From assembly GCA_018398585.1 (NCBI GenBank), contig JAGTTD010000015.1, positions 25,625,478 to 25,689,477 on the forward strand: a stretch of 64,000 bases of DNA. The letters run 5' to 3'. Origin of the DNA: Simmondsia chinensis. Taxonomy: Eukaryota > Streptophyta > Magnoliopsida > Caryophyllales > Simmondsiaceae. The position numbers were made by a program, and so were the translations under genes. Of the stretch, positions 19,041 to 29,610 are shown one piece after another (position 1 is the first letter of the stretch; the number at the start of each line of letters is the position of its first letter). The notes beneath the pieces are model-generated. The model had not been told where the DNA came from. It ran no database searches and saw only the letters and a program-made list of their open reading frames with translations.

Positions 19041-19814
19041 ATGGCATCCGAGGACATAAAAATTTCGGGTATTGAAAAATTTGGCGGTACTGATTTTGGG
19101 TACTGGCGCATGCAAATTGAAGATTATTTGTATGGAAAAAAATTGCATTTGCCTTTGTTGGGTGGGAAGCCGGAAGATATGAAGGACGAGGAATGGGAAT
19201 TGTTGGACTGACAGGTCCTGGGTTTCATCCGTCTTACCTTGTCCAGGTCCGTGGCTCACAACATCGTTAAGGAGAAGACAACGGCATCCTTGATGTCAGC
19301 TCTCTCGGGAATGTATGAAAAGCCATCAGTGAACAACAAGGTACATTTGATTAAAAAGTTGTTCAACCTGAAGATGTCGGCAGGTACTCCTGTTACTCAA
19401 CACTTGAATGCATTTAATACCATAGTGAATCAGTTGTCGTCTGTGGATATTACATTTGATGATGAAATATGGGCATTAGTGTTGTTAGCGTCGTTACCTA
19501 ACAGCTGGGAGGCCATGAGAATGGCCGTTAGCAATTCCGCGGGTAAAGAAAAGTTAAAATATGACAACATATGTTATTTAATATTGTCAGAAGAAGTGCA
19601 CCGACATGACTCGGGCGAGTCAAATGCTTCGAGCTCGGCCTTAAATGTTGAAACCCGAGGCCGAAATTTTGAGAAAAATTCACGTAGAGGTAGATCTAAG
19701 TCTAGACCTAGGGGGAGAAGCAAAAGTCAAATGGGTCCTAAAAATACTTGCTGGAATTATGGAAATCGGGTCATTTTAAACGAGATTGTAAAGCTGCTAA
19801 GAAGTCTGACTTAG
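19041..19814 (+). pseudogene. Copia 2 gag
   Basis: The start is MASEDIKISGIEKF, then GGTDFGYWRMQIEDYL, typical of the DUF4219/UBN2-type gag start. A TGA at 19209-19211 interrupts after WELLD. The same frame goes on with KLFNLKMSAGTPVTQHLNAF and ends in an Arg/Ser-rich stretch. At the zinc knuckle (about 19750) a 1-base shift changes the expected CW-x-C-GKSGHFKRDC motif, whose second half is only readable in the next frame. Gag would form the particle; this copy is truncated by the stop. Confidence 0.85.
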
Positions 19815-20503
19815 ACTCAGCTAATACTATAACCGAGGAAGTACAGGATGCTCTGCTTCTTGCTGTACATTCTCCAATTGATGATTGGGTATTAGACTTC
19901 GGTGCATCTTTTCACACTACCTCGTGTCAGAAGGTGATTAGAAACTATGTGACCGGAAATTTCGGTAAAGTGTACTTAGCTGATGGTCAACCGCTAGACA
20001 TCATGGGAAAAGGTGACATTTGTATAATGTTACCGAATGGGTTGACTTGGACTTTAAACGATGTTAGAAATGTGCCCAAACTGAAAAAGAACTTGATTTC
20101 TGTGGGACAGCTAGATGATAGTGGTCATTTTGTGACTTTCTCGAATGGAAAGTGGAAGGTTTCGAAGGGTGCGTTGGTGCTAGCCCGTGATGTGAAATCG
20201 GGCACGTTGTATTTAACCTCGAAACCAGCTGACAGTGTTTCTGTTGCAGAATCCGAGAATACTTCTGAACTGTGGCACTGCAGGATGGGACATATAAGTC
20301 AGAAGGGCATGAAGATCCTTGCTGCAAAAGGGAAATTACCAGACGTGACGTCAGTGGACCTTGGGACATGTGAAAGCTGTATCCTTGGCAAGCAGAAGAA
20401 AGTCAGTTTTTCAAAGCAAGGTCGAGTACCAAGATCACGGTGGTTGGAGTTACTGCACACTGTGCCCCAGTCTCTTCCCGTGGTGGTTCCCAATTTTATG
20501 TGA
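19755..20503 (+). pseudogene. Copia 2 protease and GAG-pre-integrase domain
   Basis: After the frameshifted knuckle (GHFKRDCK) the frame reads WVLDFGASFHTT. Retropepsin normally has D-S/T-G-A at this site, so the middle residue has become Phe. Next come VYLADGQPLDI and LISVGQLDDSGH, then the pre-integrase zinc motif ELWHCRMGHISQKG and CESCILGKQKKVSF. The frame fails around 20450, where integrase begins. Confidence 0.82.
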
Positions 20504-21447
20504 CCTTTATTGATGATTTCAGCAGGAAGGTCGGGGTGTACTTCTTGAAGCACAAGTCAGAAGTGTTTGAAGTATTAAAGAAGTGGAAGGCTATGGCAGA
20601 GATGGAATCAGACTCTAAGTTGAAATACTTGCACTCTGATAATGGCGGTGAATACATTGATGGCGGCTTCATCAGGTATTGTGCTGCAAACGGAATAAGA
20701 ATGGAGAAGACTCCCCCGAGGACACCTCAGCTAAATGGTGTTGCTGAACGCATGAACATAACCATAAATGAACGAGCTCGGAGCATGAGGCTGCATGCTG
20801 GTCTGCCCCTGATGTTTTGGGCAGATGCTGTCAATACTGTTGTTTATCTGATCAATCGTGGTCCATCCGTTCCCTTAGACTTCAGGTTGCCGGAAGAAGT
20901 TTGGAGTGGCAAGGAGGTGAAATTGACTCATCTACGGGTCTTTGGCTGCACATCTTATGTCTTGCTTGATCCTGATGCCAGGAATATGCTTGAAGCCAAG
21001 TCAAAGAAGTGTTTCTTCATCGGGTATGGTGATGAGTCGTTCGGGTATCGGTTTTGGGATGAACAGAACCAGAAGATCGTTAGAAGCCGAGATGTTGTCT
21101 TCAATGAGAAAGTTCTATACCGAAACCGAGCCAGCTTAGAGAAAGGGTCAGAGAAATCTATTCAGGATGAACTTAGTTTGGAGCCACTGCCAGACATCAC
21201 TTCTCAGTCTAGTGGACCGATAAGCTCTCTAGTGCCGGTCATTCAGCAGGAAGTTCCAAGTGAAGCAGAGCCGAGTACACCTGCTCCATCCTTGCGCAGG
21301 TCTGCAAGAACTGTCAGACCTTCAGATCGGTATTCTCCATCTCTGAATTATATTTTGTTGACCGATGGAGGAGAACGCAGAGTTTTGAAGAAAGCCTCGA
21401 AGATGAACTTGCTAGCAAGTGGGAGCTTGCTATGGAAGACAAAATGA
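20440..21447 (+). pseudogene. Copia 2 integrase
   Basis: The core is well preserved: GGSQFYVTFIDDFSRKVGVY, LHSDNGGEY with the second Asp, and PQLNGVAERMN with the Glu. Then HLRVFGCTSYVLLDP, FFIGYGDESFGYRFWDEQNQ and IVRSRDVVFNE close the domain. The first catalytic Asp (usually in H-T-D-x-W-G-P) lies in the frameshifted junction and is damaged. The frame ends at 21447, just after the RT domain begins in another frame. Confidence 0.86.
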
Positions 21448-22914
21448 AATCCTTTTACGACAATCAACCTTGGGAGTTGACAGAGTTACCAGCAGGAAAG
21501 AAGGATTTGCACAACAAGTGGGTTTACCGGGTGAAAAATGAACCTGACGGCAGTAAGAGATTCAAGGCCAGACTCATCGTGAAGGGTTTTCAGTAAAAGA
21601 GGGGAATTGATTATTCTGAGATTTTTTCTTCTGTGGTGAACCTTACAACTATCAGACTTGTTCTGGGGCTGGTGGCAGCGGAAAATTTACATCTTGAGCA
21701 GTTAGATGTGAAAACCGCATTCTTACACGATGATTTAGCAGAAGACATCTACATACACCGGCCAGAGGGATTCGTGGAAGGAGCATAAGGTTTGTAAGCT
21801 AAAGAAAAGTTTGTATGGTCTGAAGCAGGCTCCGAGATAGTGGTATAAGAAGTTTGACAGTTTCATGAGTGGTGCCGGTTATACCAGATATCAAGTAGAC
21901 CATTGTTGCTACATCAAGCACTTTGACTCCTCATATATCATTCTGTTGTTATACGTCGATGATATGCTAATTGCTGGGTTCGATATTGAGGAGATTGAGA
22001 ATTTGAAGCAGCAGTTATCGAGTCACTTTGCCATGAAGGATTTGGGACCCGCAAAGCAAATCATTGGCATGCGCATTACTAGAGACAGAGCTGCTGGTAC
22101 CTTGAAGTTGTCACAAGCCGAGTATGTTGAACGAGTATTGAAGCTGTTCAACATGGATAAAGCTAAACCCGTGAGCACTCCTTTGGCAAATCATTTCCGA
22201 CTTAGTCGAGATCAGGCACCTAAGTCAGAGGAAGATCGTGAGAAGATGAGTAGGGTGCTGTATGCCTTAGCTGTTGGGTCGCTCATGTATGCTATGGTCT
22301 GTACTCGACTGGATATTGCCCATGCAGTGGGAGTAGTGAGCTGATACATGAACAATCCTGGAAGACAGCACTGGGAGGCAGTGAAATGGATCTTGAGGTA
22401 CCTTCTGGGTACTACTGATGTTTGTCTTAACTTTACATCTGGTGGTCAAAGTTTGCAAGGTTACGTGGATGCTGATCTTGCTGGAGACATTGACAGTCGA
22501 AAGAGTACTACTGGTTAAGTGTATACATTGGGTGGTACTACCATTTCGTGGGGTTCAAGTTTACAGAAGGTTGTTGCATTGTCAACAACGGAAGCAGAGT
22601 ACAGTGTTGTGTTTGAAGCAGCAAAGGAGATGGTATGGCTACAGAGTTTCTTGACAGAGCTGGGAAAGAAACTGGAGAAGGGCACTTTGTATAGTGATAA
22701 TCAGAGTGCAATCTTTCTGGCAAAGAATGCTGCTGATCATGCCAGGACCAAACACATCCAAATTCGATATCACTTCATTCGTTATTTGCTTGAAGAAGGG
22801 GAGTTGTGTTTGGAGAAAATCAATGGGAGTGAGAATCCGCCCGATATGCTGACGAAGGGCATGACCCTTGATAAATTGAAGCTCTGTGCAACTTCAGTTG
22901 GACTTAACACCTGA
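21425..22914 (+). pseudogene. Copia 2 reverse transcriptase-RNase H
   Basis: The RT start reads HNKWVYRVKNEPDG and FKARLIVKGFQ followed by a stop near 21594. LEQLDVKTAFLHDDL follows, then a frameshift before YGLKQAPR, and a further stop. The palm motif LLYVDDMLIAG is intact. After a stop near 22342 come NPGRQHWEAVKWILRYLLGT and DADLAGDIDSRKSTTG, then another stop, and RNase H continues with ISWGSSLQKVVALSTTEAEY and DNQSAIFLAKN to the end NPPDMLTKGM. At least four stops and one shift make it non-functional. Confidence 0.86.
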
Positions 22915-22982
22915 TGATGGTGTTTGAGGGGGAGCATGGGGGCTACTATGAGAAGAGGTTGTCTATGAGCCACGTCAGTCTC

Positions 22983-22995
22983 CAAGGGGGAGATT
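22983..22995 (+). promoter_or_regulatory. Polypurine tract of Copia 2
   Basis: AAGGGGGAGATT lies directly before the 3' LTR and would prime plus-strand synthesis. Confidence 0.8.
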
Positions 22996-23423
22996 TGTTG
23001 AGGTTAGAGACTTCTGGGCTTCTCCAACAGCCCTAAAGTCTGGAATATTCTAGAGAAGGCTCTTCACATGGTGTGACTCTTCATTTGATCATATTTACTG
23101 CAGTCCCTTCTTATGGCTGGCAGTAATGGGGAGGCTCTTTGGTTTCCATGGCAGTTCTGATTCTTGAGGCCTATATATAGGGCCTGATTTCTTGTTGTAA
23201 AGGCAGAGCAAGTGAGGAAACCAAGCAAGAGAGAAGAGTGAGAGTGAGAGAAAAATACTATTGTAATACCTCTGATTTCTCATAGTGAAATTCGTTGCTC
23301 CCCCTCTGTGGACGTAGGCTTCGACTGAACCATGTAAATCTTTGTGTCTCTCTTCTTCCCCTACCCTGTTTTCGTTATTTTAGAACCCAATCTAGGGTTT
23401 CGGTGTGTGTGGGTAACGTAACA
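22996..23423 (+). repeat. 3' LTR of Copia element 2
   Basis: It begins TGTTGAGGTTAGAG and ends GTAACGTAACA, immediately followed by the CATGC duplication. TATATATA is at 23172-23179. Confidence 0.88.
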
Positions 23424-23428
23424 CATGC

Positions 23429-24060
23429 ATGTTTGTATATATGAAAAACAACTTATGTATAAGCATGGATGTTAATGCAGTTATGCAATTAATGCATGTA
23501 TGTATACTAAAGCAATCATGAATTTTGCGATTTTATTTATTGAACATGAATGCTTTTTGTTTGCTCAATAAAAACAAAAGTTGTGTGAATTTGAGTGAAA
23601 TTAAAATTTAATTGGATCATGAAAAGCAAAGTTTAAGTACTTTATGTTTTATGTTGATCCAATGATATAACATCATACAAATTGAATACTCAAAATTGAG
23701 TTCAATTTATGCGTGATTTTATATTCACATGTCACGATGACATGTTAGATTCAAAAGTGGCAAATTTCAAGAGTATATGAGTACTGAATTATGGTGTTTC
23801 ATATGTTACCCATAAGGTTAAATGCTTTTAAATGGCCTGATGATTCATATGATTTAATTGTGGATAAATTGGAGTTCATGAATGTAAATATGGATGAGTG
23901 CATAAAAGTGATTTTGAATCTTGCATAAATGTTGATGAAATGATGGTGCATTATGATACTGTGAAGCAAATACATTAAGATGAAATAGTTTTGATTAATT
24001 CCTAGATCAAAAGATCGAATTTTGATGAAAAATGACATGCCTTTGTCATATGATTAAAAC
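23429..24060 (+). other. Interior of outer Copia, no clear coding
   Basis: This AT-rich stretch lies between Copia 2 and the recognisable pol relic of the outer element. It has no readable frame. Confidence 0.4.
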
Positions 24061-25015
24061 CATGTTATGAGGAAGAAATCATTGAAAAAGCTCTAGAACT
24101 TAGAAAGAATAAAAGAGCAACAAAAGAGAAATCTTTCAATCTAGATTTTTATAAATATTGTTGGTATGAACTAGACAATATGGATGGTCAAGTTCCATAT
24201 TGTTGTGTTATAGAATGTGATCCTATGATGAGGCTATGAAGTCTCGTGATGCCGCTTTTGGAAAGAGGCAATAAATGAATCGAATAAATGCGTATATAGC
24301 AAGTTTAATAATGATAAAAGAGTCATTTTATGTTTGTATGTTGATTACATATTGATATTTGGTACGGATATTTAGTACCAAATAAAGTACTCCAGTAGTA
24401 CAATTGGAGTACGAAGAGGCTGGATATAGCCTTAATTGTTGGAAGCTAAGTAGATATACTAGAAATCCAAGTAAATTTTACTGACTTATGGTACATAGGT
24501 ACTAAAATAACCATGGATTATGGTATTACTTTTAATGAGTATTCTTCTACTGTAGAAGGATACTAAGATGCTAGTTGTATCCCTAATAAGGAGGACTACA
24601 CTTCTACAAGCAAGTGGGTATTCCTACTTGATGGGAGTGTTGTCTCTTGGGGCTCCAAGTAACAAAAATGTATCATTAATTCCGCCATAAATGTAGAGTT
24701 AATTACTCTAACTTCTACTATTAAAAAAGCAAAATTATTAAACGGCCGTTTTTATAAGATTCCTTTGAGCCTAAGCTAATATAGCCTATTTATATCCATT
24801 GTGATAGTGCAGCTATGCTTTCAAATATATGAGTGAGGTGTATAACTGAAAGTTCGGAAACATTAGTGAGAGACATAACTATGTGATACAACTCATGAAA
24901 GATTGGTGATTATTGTGGGCTTTGCAAATGCAAGTCATAATATAGTAGATCCCTTGACGAAAAGCCTTGCTGGAGACTTGGTCTTAATTATAAGCAAAGG
25001 GATGGGTTAAACCCA
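24061..25015 (+). pseudogene. Outer Copia RT-RNase H relic
   Basis: Blocks can be read in shifting frames: RVILCLYVDYILIFGTD (the YVDD palm motif with its last Asp changed to Tyr), DASCIPNKEDYTSTSKWVF and VVSWGSK (RNase H), DSAAMLS near 24805, SERHNYV near 24870, and NIVDPLTKSLAGDLV near 24945. The order and spacing follow Copia pol. Stops are frequent and the RT 5' half is missing. It matches the orientation of the flanking LTR pair, supporting a single outer element. Confidence 0.75.
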
Positions 25016-25578
25016 TCAATTTCAGTCACCCATGATGAACCCTTAACCCAACCCCTGTTACCACGCCAGGTTTTTGCTTTCAATGAGAGAGTTCCATCAT
25101 CCGTATGATTGCAAGCAGTAAAAGTAAAATTCCATCCTGGGTGTAATGCTTGGTAACTTGTGACAAAGGAAAAAGGAGGTTAAGCGCACACTCTTGATGG
25201 ACCCGAGAAATTATTGAATGTCGTGTTGTAGGGACATGATCAATGGGGTCTACCTATATAAGCATGAAGTTTGGCCGGCTTCATGAAGTGTGTTCTTGAC
25301 ATGTGCTTGACTCTATTACAATCATAAAGGGTACAAGACATAAGGCCTAGAATGTGTCAATCGAAGTTGAGGTGTGTTGTAGAGAGTAAGTCTTGTGTGT
25401 GAAAACATGTATGGTTAGTTAAATAGACTCATATGGTTCAAAGATTAGTCTACCATATGCTCTAACTAATTGTGACGTGTCTTTACTAAGTGAGGGTTCA
25501 ATCGTAAGACATTCCTTTTATTCCGAGATGATGTATAATTTATATGAGAATGTATGTATTTTGAAAATGGTGGAGGAT

Positions 25579-26094
25579 TGTTGGTGTATTTTCAAAACAA
25601 AGTGTTTTTGGATGTGTATCTGATATATTTTGGTTTAAGTATGGTGTGTGTCAACACATGTTAAGTGTGTATCGACACATAGTCTTACAGAATCTAGAGG
25701 CTAGGTCTATATGTCAACACATAGAGCTCTGTGTTGACACACAGAGTGGTTATACATGTTACTTTGCGCTGGTATTTGAGTCTTTAAAAAGTTAATTAAA
25801 TATGTTTAAAAGGTGTGTCTCTTCATGAAGAGACAATTGGGAAATCTATATAAAGCCCTCCAAATTCAAGTTTGAAGAACTTGGGGAAAACATAACTTGG
25901 AAAAGACATCATTCTCTCATTTTTTAATCTTGGTTATCATCCTCTTAACACTCTTACTCTCACCTTGTTTTTGGGTTTTGTTGTATCCCTTAGACTATTT
26001 TGGTATTCATGAAATAAGTATTAAGAAAAGTGGTTTGCTACAAGCCCTGAAATCGTTGACTGAATTTGATACATGTTTTATAATTTCCCTAACA
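25579..26094 (+). repeat. 3' LTR of outer Copia
   Basis: A purine tract AAAATGGTGGAGGAT ends at 25578. The LTR starts TGTTGGTGTATTTTC and ends CCCTAACA. TATATAAA is at 25847-25854. It is uninterrupted, and serves as the reference for the LINE-split 5' LTR. Confidence 0.82.
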
Positions 26095-26333
26095 TTTAAT
26101 TCATTTGTCATGCCTAATTCAGTATTAATTTATCTTGGAGATTTGCATTTCGGGGTTAAGTGAAACCTCAAGCGCTTGTGAAAACCATTTACGCATTAAA
26201 ACAACAACCAAGGAAATTAAAATTTCAAATCTTAGCAAAAGCATATAAATTAAAAGCTAATTCAATAAATAGATCATCCCATAGGGGTGGAAAAGTGTAA
26301 TGAAGTCATTAACTCAATAGAAATATAAAGTCG
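26095..26333. other. Spacer between two LTR elements
   Basis: TTTAA at 26095-26099 is the right-hand target duplication of the outer Copia. Nothing else is recognised. Confidence 0.4.
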
Positions 26334-27466
26334 TGTTGGATTATGGTCTTATGAAATTTGATATCTACTATAGGATGTAACTTAGTTTCGTAAGTTCATC
26401 AGTAATAATAGACGGGAGCGCCATGACTAAAATAATGGCTAAAATTGTCTAAGAATATCTAATCAGGAAATAAGCATGTCGTTTGTCTGTTTTAGCCATC
26501 CGCCTTATTTAGGCTCGTTGGAGGCAAACTTGGACGATTATATCCTAATTTGGAGATAGAAATTATAGACGATTTGAATGTTTTGAAATTGGGTATTTGT
26601 TTTAAATGGGTAATGATGTTTTAGAAAATATCTTGTATTATTTTTTGGTAAAAAAAATAATATCAGGTTTGTTGTACCCGTTGGTTATTATCCGTTTGCC
26701 CGGATTCCCATGCCCAACTGGCTGTATTTACTTTATATTCGTGCAGCATGTCGTGATCTCTACTTTTGGATCAACCTTGCACTTTAGCATTATATAAACC
26801 CTCTTTCTCTTAGGGTTTCGCTGGGTCATTTTACAGATGAAATTGACAATGAGCAAAGTGAAAAAATGGAGAAACCCACATTTGGGGTTTCTCTGGTGAA
26901 AATCATAGAGAGAGAGAAGAAATGGAGGAGAGAGAATGGCTTTCTAGTGAGAGAAAGCTTGTATGAAGAGAGAGAAAGCTTGTAGACTGAGCTTGGAGGG
27001 CTGAAGAAGAAGAAGAAGGCGGTGGTGAATCTTTGGAGCTTGAGATGCTTGGTTCAAGGCGGTGACTCAAAGGCGTAGTCCTTGATGATGGTCCTTTTCA
27101 AGGATATAGCTAGGGTTTGGATCTCTAGGCTGTTCTTCACTCATATCGCTCAGTTATGGCTTTTCTCTTGTTCTTTCTCGTTTTCTGCTTTAATCTCTAT
27201 TGTTTTTGTTTTAGACCTTATGCGCGTCTGTGATTGTACCTAAATTACTAATAGTTGGATTTAAATCCTCTAAAAATGGAGGCTCATGGAGTAGGACCTG
27301 GTTCAGGTGCCGAACCACATATATCGTGTGTTCTTCGTTGTTTTTTATTATTTCTGGTTTCATTTCTGCATAGATTCGATTGTGGTTTTTGGTTGTTTAG
27401 TGCTTGGACAATATCCTGTTTTTGAGTTAGGTTTGGGTCAAATTTTTAGGGCCCGAATTCACAACA
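26334..27466 (+). mobile_element. Long Copia-type LTR followed by tRNA-Met PBS
   Basis: The right border is firm: TTCACAACA followed two bases later by TGGTATCAGAGCACC (27469-27483), an initiator tRNA-Met PBS. A TATA box, TTATATAAACCC, lies near 26791-26802, followed by a GAGAGAGA-rich leader. The left border is placed at TGTTGGATTATGG (26334) because it begins with TG and has LTR-like spacing, but it is tentative. No second LTR occurs in the window, so this is a truncated element or one disrupted by later events. Confidence 0.65.
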
Positions 27467-27468
27467 AG

Positions 27469-27483
27469 TGGTATCAGAGCACC
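27469..27483 (+). promoter_or_regulatory. Primer binding site (initiator tRNA-Met)
   Basis: TGGTATCAGAGCACC is complementary to the initiator tRNA-Met 3' end, two bases after the LTR end. Confidence 0.85.
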
Positions 27484-29080
27484 AAAAAGTCAGGATCCAG
27501 ACGACTAACCTTCCTTTCTCCTTGAACTAAAGATGTACTCCTCTGTAAAAGTTTTAGAAGTCAATAACACAAAAGAGTTTTAGCCTCGGTGAGAACTCCA
27601 GTCTTAAGGGGTGGTTTGGGGCAGAAGAAACTAAAAAAAATGGGAAAATCCCCCAAAAACTTAAAAGCTTGCCTTATTTATATCTGCAATGCAGCAAAGA
27701 TAGCTGATCAATTGGCCTCAGATAGACAGCGTTTCCATCTCTCGTCAATAGATTGGCTAGATCAAGAGTCCAAAAATAACAAGATTTGTTTTGCTGACCT
27801 AATGGGTAATTTTCCACACATGGTCGTGTTTCTCAATATTGTCTCCAAATTCGCTCATTTTTGCACGTTCTTCGCCGCTATTGAAGCTCCTCTTTGTTTA
27901 AAGCTAGACTAATCAACTTTTGGAAGTCACGAAACTATACAAGGTTTTTGATGATGCTGCCCCTTTCTTCCTCTATGGAAAAGGAGTGCCTACAGATGGT
28001 ATAAACTTCTAACCATGAACAAATAAGTATCTTATTTACGTCCTCATGTATTAAGAACGACACTAAACAACTTGTTTGGAAACTCTAAGTTGGCTTTCTA
28101 GTACTTTAGTATGTGGTTCTAATAGGGTCTACACGATGTCGTCTCATCACGTAACCAATCAACTAATTCTTCCAATGAAAGGCACAAGATCCCTAGCTTG
28201 GCCTTGCCTTCTTCAAGAAGCTTCATAATAAACACTCACGTCTTTCATATTCTTACATATTTATATAATGGGGCATTCGGAACTCAAATTCTACTTAGGG
28301 AAGCAAGTGTAAGACATGTCTGTTGCTAGCATGGGATTCCCATTGTCATAATGGGCCTCAGAAGCACTGTACTCCATCTAAGGCACACAGTCACTGGGGT
28401 TTGTGATGAGCAATGGATGTTGTGTGGAGTAATCGTAACAATTTCAATTGACCATTGTAAACAAGTGGCCCTTAAGCTATGTAGTATTTGATTAGGACAT
28501 ATAGCTAGATGGTTGTAGAGGGTTGAGGCTTAACTCTCTTATGAAGAGTGAAATTTCCTTCAAAGTGTTCTTAGTTAAACCAAACCCTTGATATCGGCGC
28601 AAAAACTTGACTGCCCGTGCTTCATCCTTTCTCCTCGCTTCTTTTTCTCATTTAAAACCGTGCATGGAATCTAAAGTATGTCAGGGGACCAAACACTAAT
28701 TATTACTTTTCAATGGTGTTTGGGACGACTTTTTCTCCATCACAGAATTTTAATCTTAACTAAATACTTTCCCTCACTAATCCGTCATTGTTATGTATCA
28801 AATGAAGAACATAAATTTTCAGTCTCAATTGTGCCTTTTCAAAATACTATTTATCTTTTAGTTATCAAATTATATATTTGGCATTTTATTAACAATAAAA
28901 AACCTATCTAGAAGAGCGCTAGACAGAGAAAGCCATTCTTAGGGCAAGGATTTAAAACAAAATAAATCATTCCCCAATAAGGTTGTTCGTATATAATTCT
29001 TTCAATTGATGTATTATTGTGTCCACCCCCTTCAAATTTTAACATCAGTCACAAATATTACCCATGCGGATGGCAAATGG
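27484..29080 (+). other. Probable decayed interior of the preceding LTR element
   Basis: It follows the PBS, so it should encode gag. Open frames such as 27589-27912 (107 codons) show no motif I recognise, and no zinc knuckle or pol motif is visible. The stretch near 29060-29088 and its continuation after 32332 belong to a G-rich repeat into which the hAT element jumped. Confidence 0.4.
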
Positions 29081-29610
29081 GTGGGCCGTAGAGGTGGCCA
29101 ACGGGCCGGGCCGGCCCGAAAACCGCACCAGCCCAGCCCGTGTTTGGCCCGGCCCGAGGTCGCCCAGGCCGGGCCTCGGGCCTATTTTTATTTTCGGCCA
29201 AGCCCAGCCTGGCCTGCATGGTCCGGGCCCAGGCTTGGAGGGGCCCAACGGCTCTTTTTAGAGCCGTTGGGCTCGTTTTGAAGAGCCATTGAACGACTCT
29301 TTTATTTAAAAAAAAATTTATAATTTTTTTTCCCTATAAATACTTAAACCTTCCCAACACATTTTCTCACCAATTCTTCAATCCTTTCTTCTCTCTCTAT
29401 ACATTCATCATCTCCCATCTTCTCTATCTTTGCTAATTGTAAAAATTGTGCTCTAAAGTTCGAAGTTCGTAAAGTATTTGGCTGAAGTTCCAATATCATT
29501 GTTCTCTCATTTCGGTAATTTGAGTATCGCAATTTTATTTGATTCGCATTTTTAGTTATTTAATTTACATTTCTACTTGCATTTTATAAATACTAATCAC
29601 TTATACTAAT

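Larger units (their letters stand above)
17996..23428 (+). mobile_element. Ty1/Copia element 2 with TSD, plus strand
   Basis: The element proper is 18001-23423 (5.4 kb), flanked by the exact 5-bp duplication CATGC at 17996-18000 and 23424-23428. LTRs of 428 bp lie at 18001-18428 and 22996-23423 and differ at roughly 25-30 positions by eye (about 94% alike), so it appears older than Copia 1. The order is LTR, PBS, gag, protease, integrase, RT-RNase H, purine tract, LTR. Coding is complete in content but broken by stops and frameshifts. Confidence 0.93.
7655..26094 (+). mobile_element. Outer Ty1/Copia element expanded by nested insertions
   Basis: Two matching LTRs in direct orientation bound this 18.4-kb block. 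The 5' LTR starts TGTTGGTGTATTTT at 7655 and ends CCCTAACA at 10976 (split by a LINE). The 3' LTR runs 25579-26094. Flanks are GTTAA and TTTAA, a one-mismatch 5-bp duplication. A purine tract, AAAATGGTGGAGGAT, precedes the 3' LTR. Copia RT/RNase H remnants lie at about 24060-25010 in the same orientation. Subtracting the LINE (2.8 kb), the minus-strand Copia (5.2 kb) and the plus-strand Copia (5.4 kb) leaves about 5 kb, a normal Copia length. No intact gag or integrase is visible. Confidence 0.8.

Noticed and set aside
29006..29281. 91-codon frame across the left hAT end
   Set aside because: It is produced by the GGCCCGGCCC arrays of the TIR region; the transposase starts at 29611.
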